Shown: positions 48,464 to 57,834, counted from the first letter of the stretch. The stretch is DNA of 64,000 nucleotides from Serratia odorifera (GCF_900635445.1 NZ_LR134117.1:4154001-4218000); one strand, 5' to 3'. Notes: generated by a model from the sequence alone, not told the origin. Made by a program: numbers and translations.

Positions 48464-48805
48464 TCAGAGAGTCCTGGCTATTTTTTCGGCATCTTAAAAG
48501 TGCTATCGCCAATTCACAAGCCAAAGACACATGAAAAAATAAACAATAAAAACAATAAGAAATGAGAACATTCTTAAATATTGACATTAAATTTTTAGAA
48601 AATAATACATACCTCCGTCATGTATTATCTCCATAGCCAATGGCAGTATGAGATGCTGGGTTTTACTGAGATTATACTGATGACAAAAATTGTAAAAATG
48701 CCACGCTGCGCACATCCTCGCCGACAGCACGCATGGGGATGACGAGGCGATAATTACCCGCTACTCTATGCCGCTTGTTGCCTTGACCGTTTCCAGGAAG
48801 CCGTT
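48464..48805. other. Divergent intergenic region cdiB / ydgK
   Basis: 342 bp, AT-rich on the cdiB side. It should hold the cdiB promoter and that of ydgK; AGGAAG precedes ydgK. In E. coli cnu (ydgT) and blr lie upstream of ydgK, but no trace of either was seen here. Confidence 0.5.
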
Positions 48806-49243
48806 ATGTCCTCTATTGAATACAATCGCATCGGCGGTTGGCTGCTGGCCCCGATGGCCTATCTGATCGTTACCCTGCTGAGCGCCAGCCTGATGCTATT
48901 GCTGTACGGCATGGCGATCGTCGCCCCGGAGTCCCGCGAATATCTGATGACCAATGCCCAGGCCTTCAGCCTGCAATGGTACTTTTCGGTGATCACCACC
49001 CTTGCCATGTGGGCGTTTACCCTGTGGCTGCTGTGGCTGTTCTGCCACCGTTCGCGCCGCTTCCCGAAACTGTTCCTGCTGTGGCTGTTGATTACCGTGC
49101 TGCTGGCGATCAAGGCGTTCGCCTTTTCGCCAATCCCCGACGAACTGGCGGTACGCAGCCTCGGCTGGCCACTGTTGATGGCGGCGCTATTGGTGCCCTA
49201 TATCAAGCGCTCGCAACGGGTCAAGGGGACCTTTACCCAATAA
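48806..49243 (+). CDS. ydgK: YdgK, inner-membrane protein of the DUF2569 family
   Basis: A 145-residue protein with four membrane segments, colinear with E. coli YdgK: EYNRIGGWLLAPMAYLIVTLLSASLMLLLYG at the start, FPKLFLLWLLITVLLAIKAFAFSPI in the middle and RSQRVKGTFTQ at the end. Function unknown. It precedes rsxA as in E. coli, but a strong terminator and a new promoter separate the two here. Confidence 0.9.
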   Translation: MSSIEYNRIGGWLLAPMAYLIVTLLSASLMLLLYGMAIVAPESREYLMTNAQAFSLQWYFSVITTLAMWAFTLWLLWLFCHRSRRFPKLFLLWLLITVLLAIKAFAFSPIPDELAVRSLGWPLLMAALLVPYIKRSQRVKGTFTQ

Positions 49244-49262
49244 ACGCGCGGGCGAAGGCACG

Positions 49263-49289
49263 ATTTGCACGCCAAGGCGTGCAAATTTT
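49263..49289 (+). terminator. Terminator after ydgK
   Basis: ATTTGCACGCC and GGCGTGCAAAT form an 11-bp perfect stem, followed by TTT, 20 bp past the ydgK stop. Confidence 0.75.
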
Positions 49290-49317
49290 GACCAATTCGT
49301 AGCAAAAAGGGTATTAT
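49288..49317 (+). promoter_or_regulatory. Promoter of rsxABC
   Basis: TTGACC (49288-49293) and TATTAT (49312-49317) are spaced 18 bp, giving a near-consensus sigma-70 promoter about 75 bp before rsxA. Its -35 overlaps the T tract of the ydgK terminator. Confidence 0.6.
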
Positions 49318-49391
49318 CCCTGCGATTCATATGTTGTCGTTATACCGCTGATTCCCGATAATAAGCGGCTTTTCTTTTTTTAGGCGTTGCA

Positions 49392-49973
49392 ATGACCGAA
49401 TACCTGCTCCTTTTTGTCGGCACCGTACTGGTGAACAACTTTGTCCTGGTGAAGTTTCTCGGCCTGTGTCCGTTTATGGGCGTTTCCAAGAAACTGGAGA
49501 GCGCCATTGGCATGGGCATGGCGACCACCTTCGTCATGACGATGGCGTCGATCAGCTCCTGGGTCATCAATACATTTATTCTGGTGCCGCTGGATCTGGT
49601 GTACCTGCGCACGCTGTCCTTTATTCTGGTCATCGCCGTGGTGGTGCAGTTCACCGAAATGGTGGTGCGCAAGACCAGTCCGGCGCTGTACCGGCTGCTC
49701 GGCATCTTCCTGCCGCTGATCACCACCAACTGCGCGGTGCTTGGCGTGGCGTTGCTGAATATCAATCTTGGCTATAACTTCCTGCAGTCTGCGGTATACG
49801 GCTTTAGCGCCGCAGCGGGCTTCTCGCTGGTGATGGTGCTGTTTGCCGCCATCCGCGAACGTCTGGCGGTGGCTGACGTTCCGGCGCCGTTCCGTGGCTC
49901 GTCTATCGCCCTGATCACCGCCGGACTTATGTCGTTGGCCTTTATGGGCTTTACCGGGCTGGTGAAATTCTAA
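49392..49973 (+). CDS. rsxA: RsxA, electron transport complex membrane subunit
   Basis: A 193-residue inner-membrane protein with six helices, homologous to RnfA/NqrE. It begins MTEYLLLFVGTVLVNNFVLVKFLGLCPFMGVSKKLESAIGMGMATTFV, including the conserved Cys that in this family helps hold a membrane Fe-S cluster together with RsxE. The Rsx complex drives electrons, probably from NAD(P)H, to keep the SoxR Fe-S cluster reduced. The stop overlaps the rsxB start (TAATG). Confidence 0.96.
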   Translation: MTEYLLLFVGTVLVNNFVLVKFLGLCPFMGVSKKLESAIGMGMATTFVMTMASISSWVINTFILVPLDLVYLRTLSFILVIAVVVQFTEMVVRKTSPALYRLLGIFLPLITTNCAVLGVALLNINLGYNFLQSAVYGFSAAAGFSLVMVLFAAIRERLAVADVPAPFRGSSIALITAGLMSLAFMGFTGLVKF

Positions 49974-50548
49974 TGAGTGCGTTGTGGATTGCCGTTGCGG
50001 CACTGAGCGCCCTTGGGTTGCTGTTTGGTCTGGTGCTCGGTTTCGCCGCGCGCCGCTTTGAGGTAGAAGAAGATCCGGTCGCCGAACAGGTGGACGAAAT
50101 CCTGCCGCAGAGCCAGTGCGGTCAATGTGGCTATCCCGGCTGCCGGCCGTATGCCGAAGCGGTGGCCAATGGCGAAATGATCAACAAATGCGCGCCGGGC
50201 GGCGAGCAGGTGATGCTGAAGCTGGCGGAGCTGCTCAACGTCGAGCCACAGCCGCTGGATGGTGGCGAAGAAGTGGCACAACCGACGCGCAAAGTGGCAT
50301 TTATCGACGAAGCCAACTGCATCGGCTGCACCAAGTGCATCCAGGCTTGCCCGGTGGATGCCATCGTTGGCGCTACCCGCGCCATGCATACGGTAATTAC
50401 CGATCTGTGCACCGGTTGCGACCTGTGCGTTGCGCCCTGCCCGACAGACTGTATTGAAATGAAACCGGTCGCCACCACTACCGCCAATTGGAAGTGGGAT
50501 ATGAACACCATCCCTGTGCAAGTCATTCACGTGGAGCAACATGTTTAA
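49973..50548 (+). CDS. rsxB: RsxB, Fe-S subunit of the Rsx complex
   Basis: A 191-residue protein anchored by one N-terminal helix (LWIAVAALSALGLLFGLVLGFAA). A four-Cys cluster motif follows (QCGQCGYPGCRPYA), then two ferredoxin-like 4Fe-4S motifs (CIGCTKCIQACPVDAI and CTGCDLCVAPCPTDCI). It passes electrons within the complex, as RnfB does. It overlaps rsxA by 1 bp and rsxC by 8 bp. Confidence 0.96.
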   Translation: MSALWIAVAALSALGLLFGLVLGFAARRFEVEEDPVAEQVDEILPQSQCGQCGYPGCRPYAEAVANGEMINKCAPGGEQVMLKLAELLNVEPQPLDGGEEVAQPTRKVAFIDEANCIGCTKCIQACPVDAIVGATRAMHTVITDLCTGCDLCVAPCPTDCIEMKPVATTTANWKWDMNTIPVQVIHVEQHV

Positions 50549-52891
50549 TCTGTTCGCCGCCTTCAAAAAAGATCGGATTTGGGATTTCGACGGCGGGATC
50601 CATCCACCTGAAATGAAAGAGCAATCCAGCGGCGTACCGCTGCGTACGGCACCGCTGCCTGATATTTTCATCATTCCGCTGCAACAGCATCTGGGGCCGG
50701 AAGGCGAGCTGATCGTGCAGGTCGGCGATGCGGTGCTGAAAGGCCAGCCGCTGACCGTCGGCCGTGGGCGAACGCTGCCGGTGCATGCACCAACCTCCGG
50801 CACGGTCATCGCCATCAAGCCACATATCACCGCTCACCCGTCCGGACTGGCGGAACTGTGCGTGATGATTCGCCCTGACGGTGACGATCGCTGGTGCGAA
50901 CGCACGCCGTTGGTCGACTATCGCCAGGCGCCTGCATCCGAGATCGTTGCGCGTATCCATCAGGCCGGCATTGCCGGGCTGGGCGGCGCCGGTTTTCCCA
51001 CCGCCAGTAAACTGCAGGGCGGCGCGCATGGCGTGGAGACACTGATCCTCAATGCCGCCGAATGTGAGCCCTATATCACCGCCGACGATCGCCTGATGCA
51101 GGAGCATGCCGATCAGATACTGCAGGGCACCGAGATCCTGCGCCATCTGCTCCAGCCCAAAACCACGCTGATCGGCATTGAGGATAACAAACCGCAGGCC
51201 ATCGCCGCGCTGGAACTTGCGCTGCGTGAACACCCACACATTGCGCTGCGGGTGATCCCCACCAAATACCCGTCCGGCGGCGCCAAGCAGTTGACCAAAA
51301 TTCTCACCGGCAAAGAGGTACCACACGGTAAGCACTCTTCTGCTATCGGCGTGTTGATGCAAAACGTCGGCACCGCCTTTGCCATCAAGCGCGCCATTAT
51401 TGATGGCGAACCGTTAATTGAACGCGTTGTCACGCTGACCGGCGACGCGCTGAGCCAGCCCGGTAATCTGTGGGCGCGCATCGGCACCCCGGTCGAGCAT
51501 CTGTTGGCATTTGCCGGCTTCCAGCCGCAGCCGCAGCAGATGGTGGTGATGGGCGGGCCGCTGATGGGCTTCACCCTGCCGGCGCTCAATGTGCCGATTG
51601 TCAAAATCAGCAACTGTCTGCTGGCACCGACGGTGGACGAAATGGCGCCACAGGAGCCGGAACAGTCTTGCATCCGCTGCGGGCTGTGCGTGGACGCCTG
51701 CCCGGCCGGTTTGCTGCCACAGCAGCTCTATTGGTTCAGCCGCGGCCAGGAGCACGACAAAGCGCGCAATCACAACCTGTTTGACTGTATTGAATGCGGC
51801 GCCTGCGCCTACGTGTGCCCAAGCAATATTCCACTGGTGCAGTATTACCGGCAGGAAAAGGCCGAGATCAAGGCCATCGATCAGGAAGCGGCACGCGCCG
51901 CCGAAGCCAAGGCGCGTTACGAAGCCAAACTGGCGCGGATGGAACGCGAGAAACTGGCGCGTGAACAGCGTCACAAGAAAGCGGCGGTGAAACTGACCGA
52001 TGACGATCAGAGTGCCGTACAGGCTGCGCTGACGCGTGTTCGCAGCAACAGCACCGCCGCCGAAGGCAGCGCGCCAGGCGGGCAGGAACCGGACAATAGC
52101 GCGGTGATTGCCGCCCGTGAAGCGCGCAAAGCGCTGGCGCGGGAACGCAAGGCACAGCAGCAGACCGATGCCGCCGCGCCGGCTGTAACCGAGGCTGCTG
52201 CACCGCAGCAAGAGGATCCGCGCAAGGCCGCCGTGGCCGCCGCCATCGCCCGCGCCAAAGCCAAAAAGGCCGCGCAGCAGCCACAACAGGCAACCCCGGC
52301 TGCAGTCGAGGCTGCCGCGCCGCAAGAAGACGACCCGCGCAAGGCCGCCGTGGCCGCCGCCATCGCCCGCGTCAAAGCCAAAAAGGCCGCGCAGCAGCCA
52401 CAACAGGCAACCCCGGCTGAAGCCGAGGCTGCCGCGCCGCAAGAAGACGATCCGCGCAAGGCCGCCGTGGCCGCCGCCATCGCCCGCGTCAAAGCCAAAA
52501 AGGCCGCGCAGCAGCCACAACAGGCAACCCCGGCTGAAGCCGAGGCTGCCGCGCCGCAAGAAGACGAATCCGCGCCAGGCCGCCGTGGCCGCCGCCATCG
52601 CCCGCGTCAAAGCCAAAAAGGCCGCGCAGCAGCCACAACAGGCAACCCCGGCTGCAGTCGAGGCTGCCGCACCGCAAGAAGACGATCCGCGCAAGGCCGC
52701 CGTGGCCGCCGCCATCGCCCGCGTCAAAGCCAAAAAGGCCGCGCAGCAGGCGCAACAGGCAACCCCGGCTGCAGTCGAGGCTGCCGCGCCGCAAGAAGAC
52801 GATCCGCGCAAGGCCGCCGTGGCCGCCGCCATCGCCCGCGTCAAAGCCAAAAAAGGCCGCGCAGCAGGCGCAAACCGAGAAAGAGAATTGA
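50541..52891 (+). CDS. rsxC: RsxC, NADH/flavin-type subunit of the Rsx complex, two frameshifts in the repeat tail
   Basis: A peripheral subunit of about 782 residues when corrected. It has an N-terminal barrel-like region (DFDGGIHPPEMKEQS), an NADH/FMN-binding region (GIAGLGGAGFPTASKL, ILNAAECEPYITADDRLM) and two 4Fe-4S motifs (CIRCGLCVDACPAGLLP and CIECGACAYVCPSNIPLVQYYR). The C-terminal third is a charged Ala-rich tail of six 39-residue repeats. One extra base near 52563-52568 (GACGAATCC where other copies have GACGATCC) and one extra A in 52849-52854 shift the frame; corrected, the protein ends AQTEKEN at 52891. As sequenced the frame runs to 52922. Confidence 0.9.
52197..52880 (+). repeat. 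Six 117-bp tandem repeats in rsxC
   Basis: The unit encodes about 39 residues beginning AAAPQEDDPRKAAVAAAIAR and ending in an AAQQPQQATPA-type linker. Matching DPRK codons start near 52215, 52332, 52449, 52566, 52684 and 52801; the 118-bp step contains the extra base. Copies are nearly identical, which suggests recent expansion. Confidence 0.9.
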
Positions 52892-52918
52892 GATAACGCC
52901 TTGCAGGATGCAAGGCGC

Positions 52919-53812
52919 TTAGTCGATAGAGATCAGGTAGGTGTAGTTGACGTTAATCTGGCGCATTTTGGCATCCTGCTGCCACTGCGCAAGATCGATG
53001 ATTTCCATTTCAATGCTGCCCTTCACTTTATGGCGCAGGCCTGGCATCACATGGGTAATCAGGTAGGAAAAAAACTGCACGCACTCTTTTGCCGTCCCTT
53101 GATGGGTAATCGAAATATATTCACGCTCGGGCAGATGAATGTTATCGATCTGATGACCGGAAAGAATATCCTTACGATGCGGCTGCTCTACCGCCATGGT
53201 ATGCACCGCAGAAAATTCACCGTAATCACAACTGCGAGCCGAATGGATGCTGTAGACCTTATGGCAGTCAACGCTTAATCCCTTAAAGAAGTCGTTGAAA
53301 ATTTCATCTTTCATCGCCATACAGGAAGCATGCTCCATGCCTTCCCTTACGTCAAAATCCAGTCGCCGCGTAAACCCCGCCAGCTGCATCTCCGGCAGCG
53401 TCAGTCGCTTCACTTCCGGGTAATAGCCCTTTTCGTACTGTGCCTCGAAGTTAAAACGCGGCATCAGGTTTTTTACGTCCCATTTGTCCATCGAACGGTA
53501 GCGGTTTGGCGTAGTGCCAAACCGCTGCTTGAACATGCGCGTAAAGGTTTGTTGCGAGTCGAAGCCCAACTCATCAGAAATATCAATAATTGAACGACGA
53601 GTGATACGCAACGCCACGGCCGCGCGCGTCAAAATACGTGAGCGGATATAGGTTGCCAATTGGATACCGGTGATCCGTTTGAACTTGCGTTGCAGATGCC
53701 ACTTGGAATAGCCGGATATCCGCGCTACTTCGTCAAGATTTGGCCGTGTTTCCAGATGTATTTCGACCCACTCAATCAGCTCTTCAATAAAAAAAACGTC
53801 TTCATTTGTCAT
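52919..53812 (-). CDS. Rob-like AraC-family regulator with GyrI-like domain
   Basis: A 297-residue regulator with an N-terminal AraC/XylS double helix-turn-helix (LDEVARISGYSKWHLQRKFKRITG; IIDISDELGFDSQQTFTRMFKQRFGTTPNRYR) and a C-terminal GyrI-like effector-binding domain. Order and sequence follow E. coli Rob (289 residues; GYSKWHLQR, FDSQQTFTR), so it is a Rob/SoxS/MarA relative. It is antisense to and convergent with rsxC, inserted between rsxC and rsxD, which are adjacent in E. coli. Because Rsx controls the SoxR redox state, a Rob-like regulator here is suggestive, but a functional link is only inferred. Confidence 0.85.
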   Translation of the reverse strand: MTNEDVFFIEELIEWVEIHLETRPNLDEVARISGYSKWHLQRKFKRITGIQLATYIRSRILTRAAVALRITRRSIIDISDELGFDSQQTFTRMFKQRFGTTPNRYRSMDKWDVKNLMPRFNFEAQYEKGYYPEVKRLTLPEMQLAGFTRRLDFDVREGMEHASCMAMKDEIFNDFFKGLSVDCHKVYSIHSARSCDYGEFSAVHTMAVEQPHRKDILSGHQIDNIHLPEREYISITHQGTAKECVQFFSYLITHVMPGLRHKVKGSIEMEIIDLAQWQQDAKMRQINVNYTYLISID

Positions 53813-54179
53813 TATTATTCATTCACTAACTTAATAATACTCGGGATAATAACCTAGATGGATTATGCAGAAGTTGTTATTTTGTGCGAATAAATGTACC
53901 AAAATAAACATCTTGTCATTAGGGATATTGCACATTTGACGTGGTTTTAACGCCAGGCAGCTCACTTTAACATCAAGCTAACGCAAAACGCTGGCGAAAA
54001 AAACCACACAATTCTCTTGCCAACGCCACAACGCGTGCTAAAAATCCGATAACCCCAATATCATTGCGTATTACCCTACCGGCGAATGAGGTAGAATGCT
54101 GCGCTATCATTTTCCCTGCGCCCGTTAAGCGGCGTGTTGAATCTGCCGTTGACGCGGCAAAGACAGGTGTAGTTACTCT
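53813..54179. promoter_or_regulatory. Divergent promoter region, Rob-like gene / rsxDGE
   Basis: 367 bp of AT-rich DNA without a gene, split between the minus-strand regulator and rsxD. TAGAAT near 54092 is a possible -10 for rsxDGE-nth; I could not find a well-spaced -35. Because rsxD is cut off from rsxABC, it must have its own promoter here. Confidence 0.45.
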
Positions 54180-55265
54180 ATGAAGTTCAGGCCGATAAAA
54201 CAGACCGCTGCCAAAGGCTTACATATCGCCAGTTCCCCTTTCACCCATAATCAGCAGAGCACCAGCCGCATCATGCTATGGGTGATGCTGGCCTGCATTC
54301 CGGGTTTGGCCGCGCAGCTATGGTTCTTCGGTTACGGCAGCCTGATTCAGGTTGCTCTGGCCATGATCTCCGCTCTGCTGGCTGAAAGTGCCATTCTGGC
54401 GCTGCGCAAACAGCCGGTGCGCGCGCGTCTGGCCGACAACTCGGCCATACTGACCGCGCTGCTACTCGGTATCAGCCTGCCGCCGCTGGCACCGTGGTGG
54501 ATGATCGTCATCGGCACCCTGTTCGCCATCGTTATTGCCAAGCAGCTCTATGGCGGTTTGGGGCAAAACCCGTTCAACCCGGCCATGGTCGGCTATGTGG
54601 TGCTGCTGATTTCCTTCCCGGTGCAGATGACCAGTTGGTTGCCGCCGGAGACGCTGCGCGCCACCGCGTTATCATTCCCTGACGTGTTGCTGGCCATTTT
54701 CAGCGGCCACACCGGCCAGGGCGCCACGCTGCACGAACTGCAAATGGGCATTGACGGCATCAGTCAGGCGACGCCATTGGACGGTTTCAAAACCGGTCTG
54801 CGCAGCGGGCATTCGGTTGAGCAAGTACTGCAAACGCCGATTTTCGGTGCTGCGCTGGCAGGCATCGGCTGGCAATGGGTCAATCTCGGCTTTCTGGCCG
54901 GCGGGCTGTTTATGCTGGGGCGCAGGCTGATCCACTGGCAGATACCGTTCAGCATGCTGGCAATGTTGGCACTGTGTTCCGGCATCGCCTATCTGCTGGA
55001 TCCCGCCCATCAGGCATCGCCGCTGATCCATCTGTTGTCTGGTGCAACGATGCTGGGTGCCTTCTTTATAGCCACCGATCCGGTCAGCGCCTCCACCACC
55101 CCACGCGGCCGCTTGATTTACGGCGCGCTGATCGGCCTGCTGGTATGGTTGATTCGCGTCTACGGCGGTTATCCGGACGGCGTCGCGTTTGCCGTGCTGC
55201 TAGCCAATATTACCGTGCCGCTGATCGACCACTACACGCAACCGCGCGTTTACGGTCATCGTTAA
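54180..55265 (+). CDS. rsxD: RsxD, membrane subunit of the Rsx complex
   Basis: A 361-residue inner-membrane protein of the RnfD/NqrB family, about ten helices. Landmarks: FRPIKQTAAKGLHIASSPFTHNQQSTSRIM at the start, LYGGLGQNPFNPAMVGYVVLLISFP, and DGVAFAVLLANITVPLIDHYTQPRVYGHR at the end. SATM-like LSGATMLGAFFIATDPVSAST holds the Thr that carries covalent FMN in the family. In E. coli it follows rsxC directly; here a regulator gene intervenes. The rsxG start follows about 10 bp after its stop. Confidence 0.95.
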   Translation: MKFRPIKQTAAKGLHIASSPFTHNQQSTSRIMLWVMLACIPGLAAQLWFFGYGSLIQVALAMISALLAESAILALRKQPVRARLADNSAILTALLLGISLPPLAPWWMIVIGTLFAIVIAKQLYGGLGQNPFNPAMVGYVVLLISFPVQMTSWLPPETLRATALSFPDVLLAIFSGHTGQGATLHELQMGIDGISQATPLDGFKTGLRSGHSVEQVLQTPIFGAALAGIGWQWVNLGFLAGGLFMLGRRLIHWQIPFSMLAMLALCSGIAYLLDPAHQASPLIHLLSGATMLGAFFIATDPVSASTTPRGRLIYGALIGLLVWLIRVYGGYPDGVAFAVLLANITVPLIDHYTQPRVYGHR

Positions 55266-55274
55266 GGAGCCATG

Positions 55275-55904
55275 ATGCTGCAATCAATGAGAAAGCATGG
55301 CACGACGCTGGCACTGTTTGCCGCCGTGACCACCGGCCTGACCGCGGTAGTCAACACGCTGACGCAAAAAACCATCGCTCATCAGGCCGCCCTGCAACAG
55401 AAAACCCTGCTTGATCAGGTGGTGCCGCCCGAGCACTATGATAACGATATGCAGTCCGAGTGTTACCTGGTGAGCGATCCGGCTCTCGGCAACGCCCTTG
55501 CGCACCGCTTGTATCTGGCGCGCAAACAGGGGCAGCCGGTTGGCGCCGCGCTGGAAACCACTGCACCGGACGGCTATTCAGGAGCCATCAAACTGCTGGT
55601 CGGCGCCGACTTTAGCGGCAACGTGTTTGGCAGCCGGGTGATTGAGCATCACGAGACACCGGGGCTGGGCGACAAGATAGAACTGCGCATCAGCAACTGG
55701 ATCACCGTGTTCAGCGGCAAGAAAATCGACGGCCCGGACGATAAACGTTGGGCGGTGAAGAAGGACGGCGGCATGTTCGATCAGTTTACCGGCGCCACCA
55801 TCACCCCGCGCGCAGTGGTCAATTCCGTGCGCCGCACGGCGTTGTATATGGAAACGTTGCCGCCTAAACTAGCCACATTACCTGCCTGTGGAGCCGGCGA
55901 ATGA
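55275..55904 (+). CDS. rsxG: RsxG, FMN-binding subunit of the Rsx complex
   Basis: A 209-residue protein with one N-terminal anchor (HGTTLALFAAVTTGLTAVVNTL) and a periplasmic FMN domain. The covalent FMN site is TGATITPRAVV, and HHETPGLGDKIE is conserved in RnfG/NqrC. Two ATG codons (55272, 55275) follow AAGGAG; 55275 has the better spacing. The stop overlaps rsxE by ATGA. Confidence 0.94.
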   Translation: MLQSMRKHGTTLALFAAVTTGLTAVVNTLTQKTIAHQAALQQKTLLDQVVPPEHYDNDMQSECYLVSDPALGNALAHRLYLARKQGQPVGAALETTAPDGYSGAIKLLVGADFSGNVFGSRVIEHHETPGLGDKIELRISNWITVFSGKKIDGPDDKRWAVKKDGGMFDQFTGATITPRAVVNSVRRTALYMETLPPKLATLPACGAGE

Positions 55905-56599
55905 GCGAAGCAAAAGAGTTAATGATTCAAGGGTTGTGGAAAAACAACTCGGCGCTGGTGCAGCTGCTCGGGCTGTGCCCGCTGCTGGCGGTCACCTCAA
56001 CCGCCACCAACGCCCTGGGACTGGGACTGGCGACCACGCTGGTACTGGTGATCACCAATGGCTCCATCTCCGCCCTGCGTCGCTGGGTGCCAAGCGAAGT
56101 GCGTATTCCGATCTACGTGATGATCATCGCCGCTGCGGTCAGCATCGTGCAAATGCTGATCAACGCCTATGCCTTTGGTCTGTATCAATCGCTGGGGATC
56201 TTTATCCCGCTTATCGTTACCAACTGCATCGTGGTCGGCCGTGCGGAGGCGGTCGCGGCACGCAAGCCGGTCGGGCTGGCGCTGATTGACGGCCTGTTCA
56301 TCGGCCTGGGCGCTACCGGCGCCATGTTCGTGCTAGGTTCGATGCGCGAACTGATTGGCAACGGCACGCTGTTTGACGGCGCCGATATGCTGTTAGGCAG
56401 TTGGGCCAAAGTGCTGCGTATCGAAGTGGTGCATTTTGACAGCCCGTTCCTGCTGGCCATGCTGCCGCCGGGGGCGTTTATCGGTCTGGGGCTGATGCTG
56501 GCGGTCAAATATGTGATTGATGAAAAAATGAAGGCGCGCAAAGCCCAAGCCGTGGCTCACCAGCCGACGCTGGAAAAAGGACAGCCAGAGAAAGCCTGA
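55901..56599 (+). CDS. rsxE: RsxE, membrane subunit of the Rsx complex
   Basis: A 232-residue inner-membrane protein of the RnfE/NqrD family with six helices. It shows LWKNNSALVQLLGLCPLLAVTSTATNALGLG, with the conserved Cys that pairs with that of RsxA, and PLIVTNCIVVGRAEA in the mirrored half. It overlaps rsxG (ATGA) and nth (TGATG), so nth is co-translated with the complex genes as in E. coli. Confidence 0.95.
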   Translation: MSEAKELMIQGLWKNNSALVQLLGLCPLLAVTSTATNALGLGLATTLVLVITNGSISALRRWVPSEVRIPIYVMIIAAAVSIVQMLINAYAFGLYQSLGIFIPLIVTNCIVVGRAEAVAARKPVGLALIDGLFIGLGATGAMFVLGSMRELIGNGTLFDGADMLLGSWAKVLRIEVVHFDSPFLLAMLPPGAFIGLGLMLAVKYVIDEKMKARKAQAVAHQPTLEKGQPEKA

Positions 56600-57240
56600 T
56601 GAATAAACAAAAACGCCTGGAAATTCTGACCCGTTTACGCGACAACAACCCGCACCCGACTACCGAACTGGTATTTACCACGCCGTTTGAACTGCTGATC
56701 GCCGTGCTGTTGTCGGCACAGGCGACCGACGTCAGCGTCAACAAGGCCACCGCCAAGCTGTATCCGGTGGCCAATACGCCAGCGGCGATGCTGGCGCTGG
56801 GGGTCGACGGCGTCAAGGAATACATCAAGACCATCGGCCTGTTCAATAGCAAGGCCGAGAATGTGATCAAAACCTGCCGTATCCTGCTGGAACAGCATGG
56901 CGGCGAGGTGCCAGAGGATCGCGCGGCACTCGAGGCGTTGCCCGGCGTTGGTCGAAAAACAGCAAACGTGGTGTTGAATACCGCCTTTGGCTGGCCCACC
57001 ATTGCGGTAGATACCCACATCTTCCGCGTCAGCAATCGGACGCGCTTCGCACCGGGTAATACCGTCGAACAGGTTGAAGACAAGCTGCTGAAAGTAGTGC
57101 CGGCGGAATTCAAGGTCGACTGCCATCACTGGTTGATCCTGCATGGTCGTTATACCTGTATCGCCCGCAAACCGCGCTGCGGTTCCTGCATCATCGAAGA
57201 TCTTTGCGAATACAAGGAAAAGGTCTATCCCGACGCCTGA
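56599..57240 (+). CDS. nth: Endonuclease III
   Basis: A 213-residue DNA glycosylase/AP lyase that removes oxidised pyrimidines in base excision repair. The helix-hairpin-helix LPGVGRKTANVVLN contains the catalytic Lys, and VDTHIFRVSNR contains the catalytic Asp. The C-terminal 4Fe-4S cluster is C-x6-C-x2-C-x5-C (CIARKPRCGSCIIEDLC). It ends the rsxDGE-nth operon, followed by hairpins at 57246-57296. Confidence 0.97.
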   Translation: MNKQKRLEILTRLRDNNPHPTTELVFTTPFELLIAVLLSAQATDVSVNKATAKLYPVANTPAAMLALGVDGVKEYIKTIGLFNSKAENVIKTCRILLEQHGGEVPEDRAALEALPGVGRKTANVVLNTAFGWPTIAVDTHIFRVSNRTRFAPGNTVEQVEDKLLKVVPAEFKVDCHHWLILHGRYTCIARKPRCGSCIIEDLCEYKEKVYPDA

Positions 57241-57245
57241 TGCTG

Positions 57246-57296
57246 CCGGCGCAATGTGCGCCGGGATCGCTGTGGCCGTTAGCGGCTCTTTTTTAT
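57246..57296 (+). terminator. Double hairpin terminator after nth
   Basis: CCGGCGCA/TGCGCCGG (57246-57264) is followed by GCCG/CGGC with a TTAG loop and a T run at 57275-57296. Either or both could end the rsx-nth transcript. Confidence 0.6.
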
Positions 57297-57834
57297 TGAA
57301 AATGTGATGTTGCTCAGTAGTAACCACGGTGTTTTTACGGATTTCCGTCTAAAATCACGATTTCACTTAATTTCAAGCGAAAATTTAGTCAAAAATTGCG
57401 CATGACATCACAGTTTTCAATTCACAACATATTAACAACCGCATAACTCCTTCCTCACTATTTCACTAATATTGCAGATTGGCATTTAGGCATGAGATAG
57501 CAACGCCTATTGAACGACATGCAATCGCATGAACCACAAAATGGTAAAATAGCAGAACATATCACTACACCGACGGTGCATATCTTTTAGACAAAACAAA
57601 AACTCGACAAATGAAATAAATGCGAACGTTAATTCTGCATAACATTTGCAACATCGTTGCATAATGCCACAAACGTTATATGTAACCGAATATGTCAAAC
57701 TGCTTGCCACGCCGTTTAAGATAGTGAACATTAACCGCCGTCATCCCATCCTATAACAACGCATAAGGGTGCAGTCCTGCATCAACTTGTGCATTTCCCG
57801 TCCTTTCTGACGGGCTGTGAAAAAAGAGGTACCA
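57297..57834 (+). promoter_or_regulatory. Long upstream region of dtpA
   Basis: About 540 bp of AT-rich DNA without a supported gene. A 74-codon minus-strand frame (57507-57731) is low-complexity and Cys/Phe-rich and is rejected. E. coli dtpA is OmpR-dependent; A/T-rich stretches here would suit such sites, but I cannot point to defined ones. AGAGGT at 57825-57830 is the ribosome-binding site. Confidence 0.4.

Noticed and set aside
52197..52880. CRISPR-like regular repeats
   Set aside because: The 117-bp units are contiguous, coding and in the rsxC frame, with no unique spacers.
57507..57731. A 74-codon frame upstream of dtpA
   Set aside because: Cys/Phe-rich low-complexity translation of AT-rich DNA, no homology recognised.
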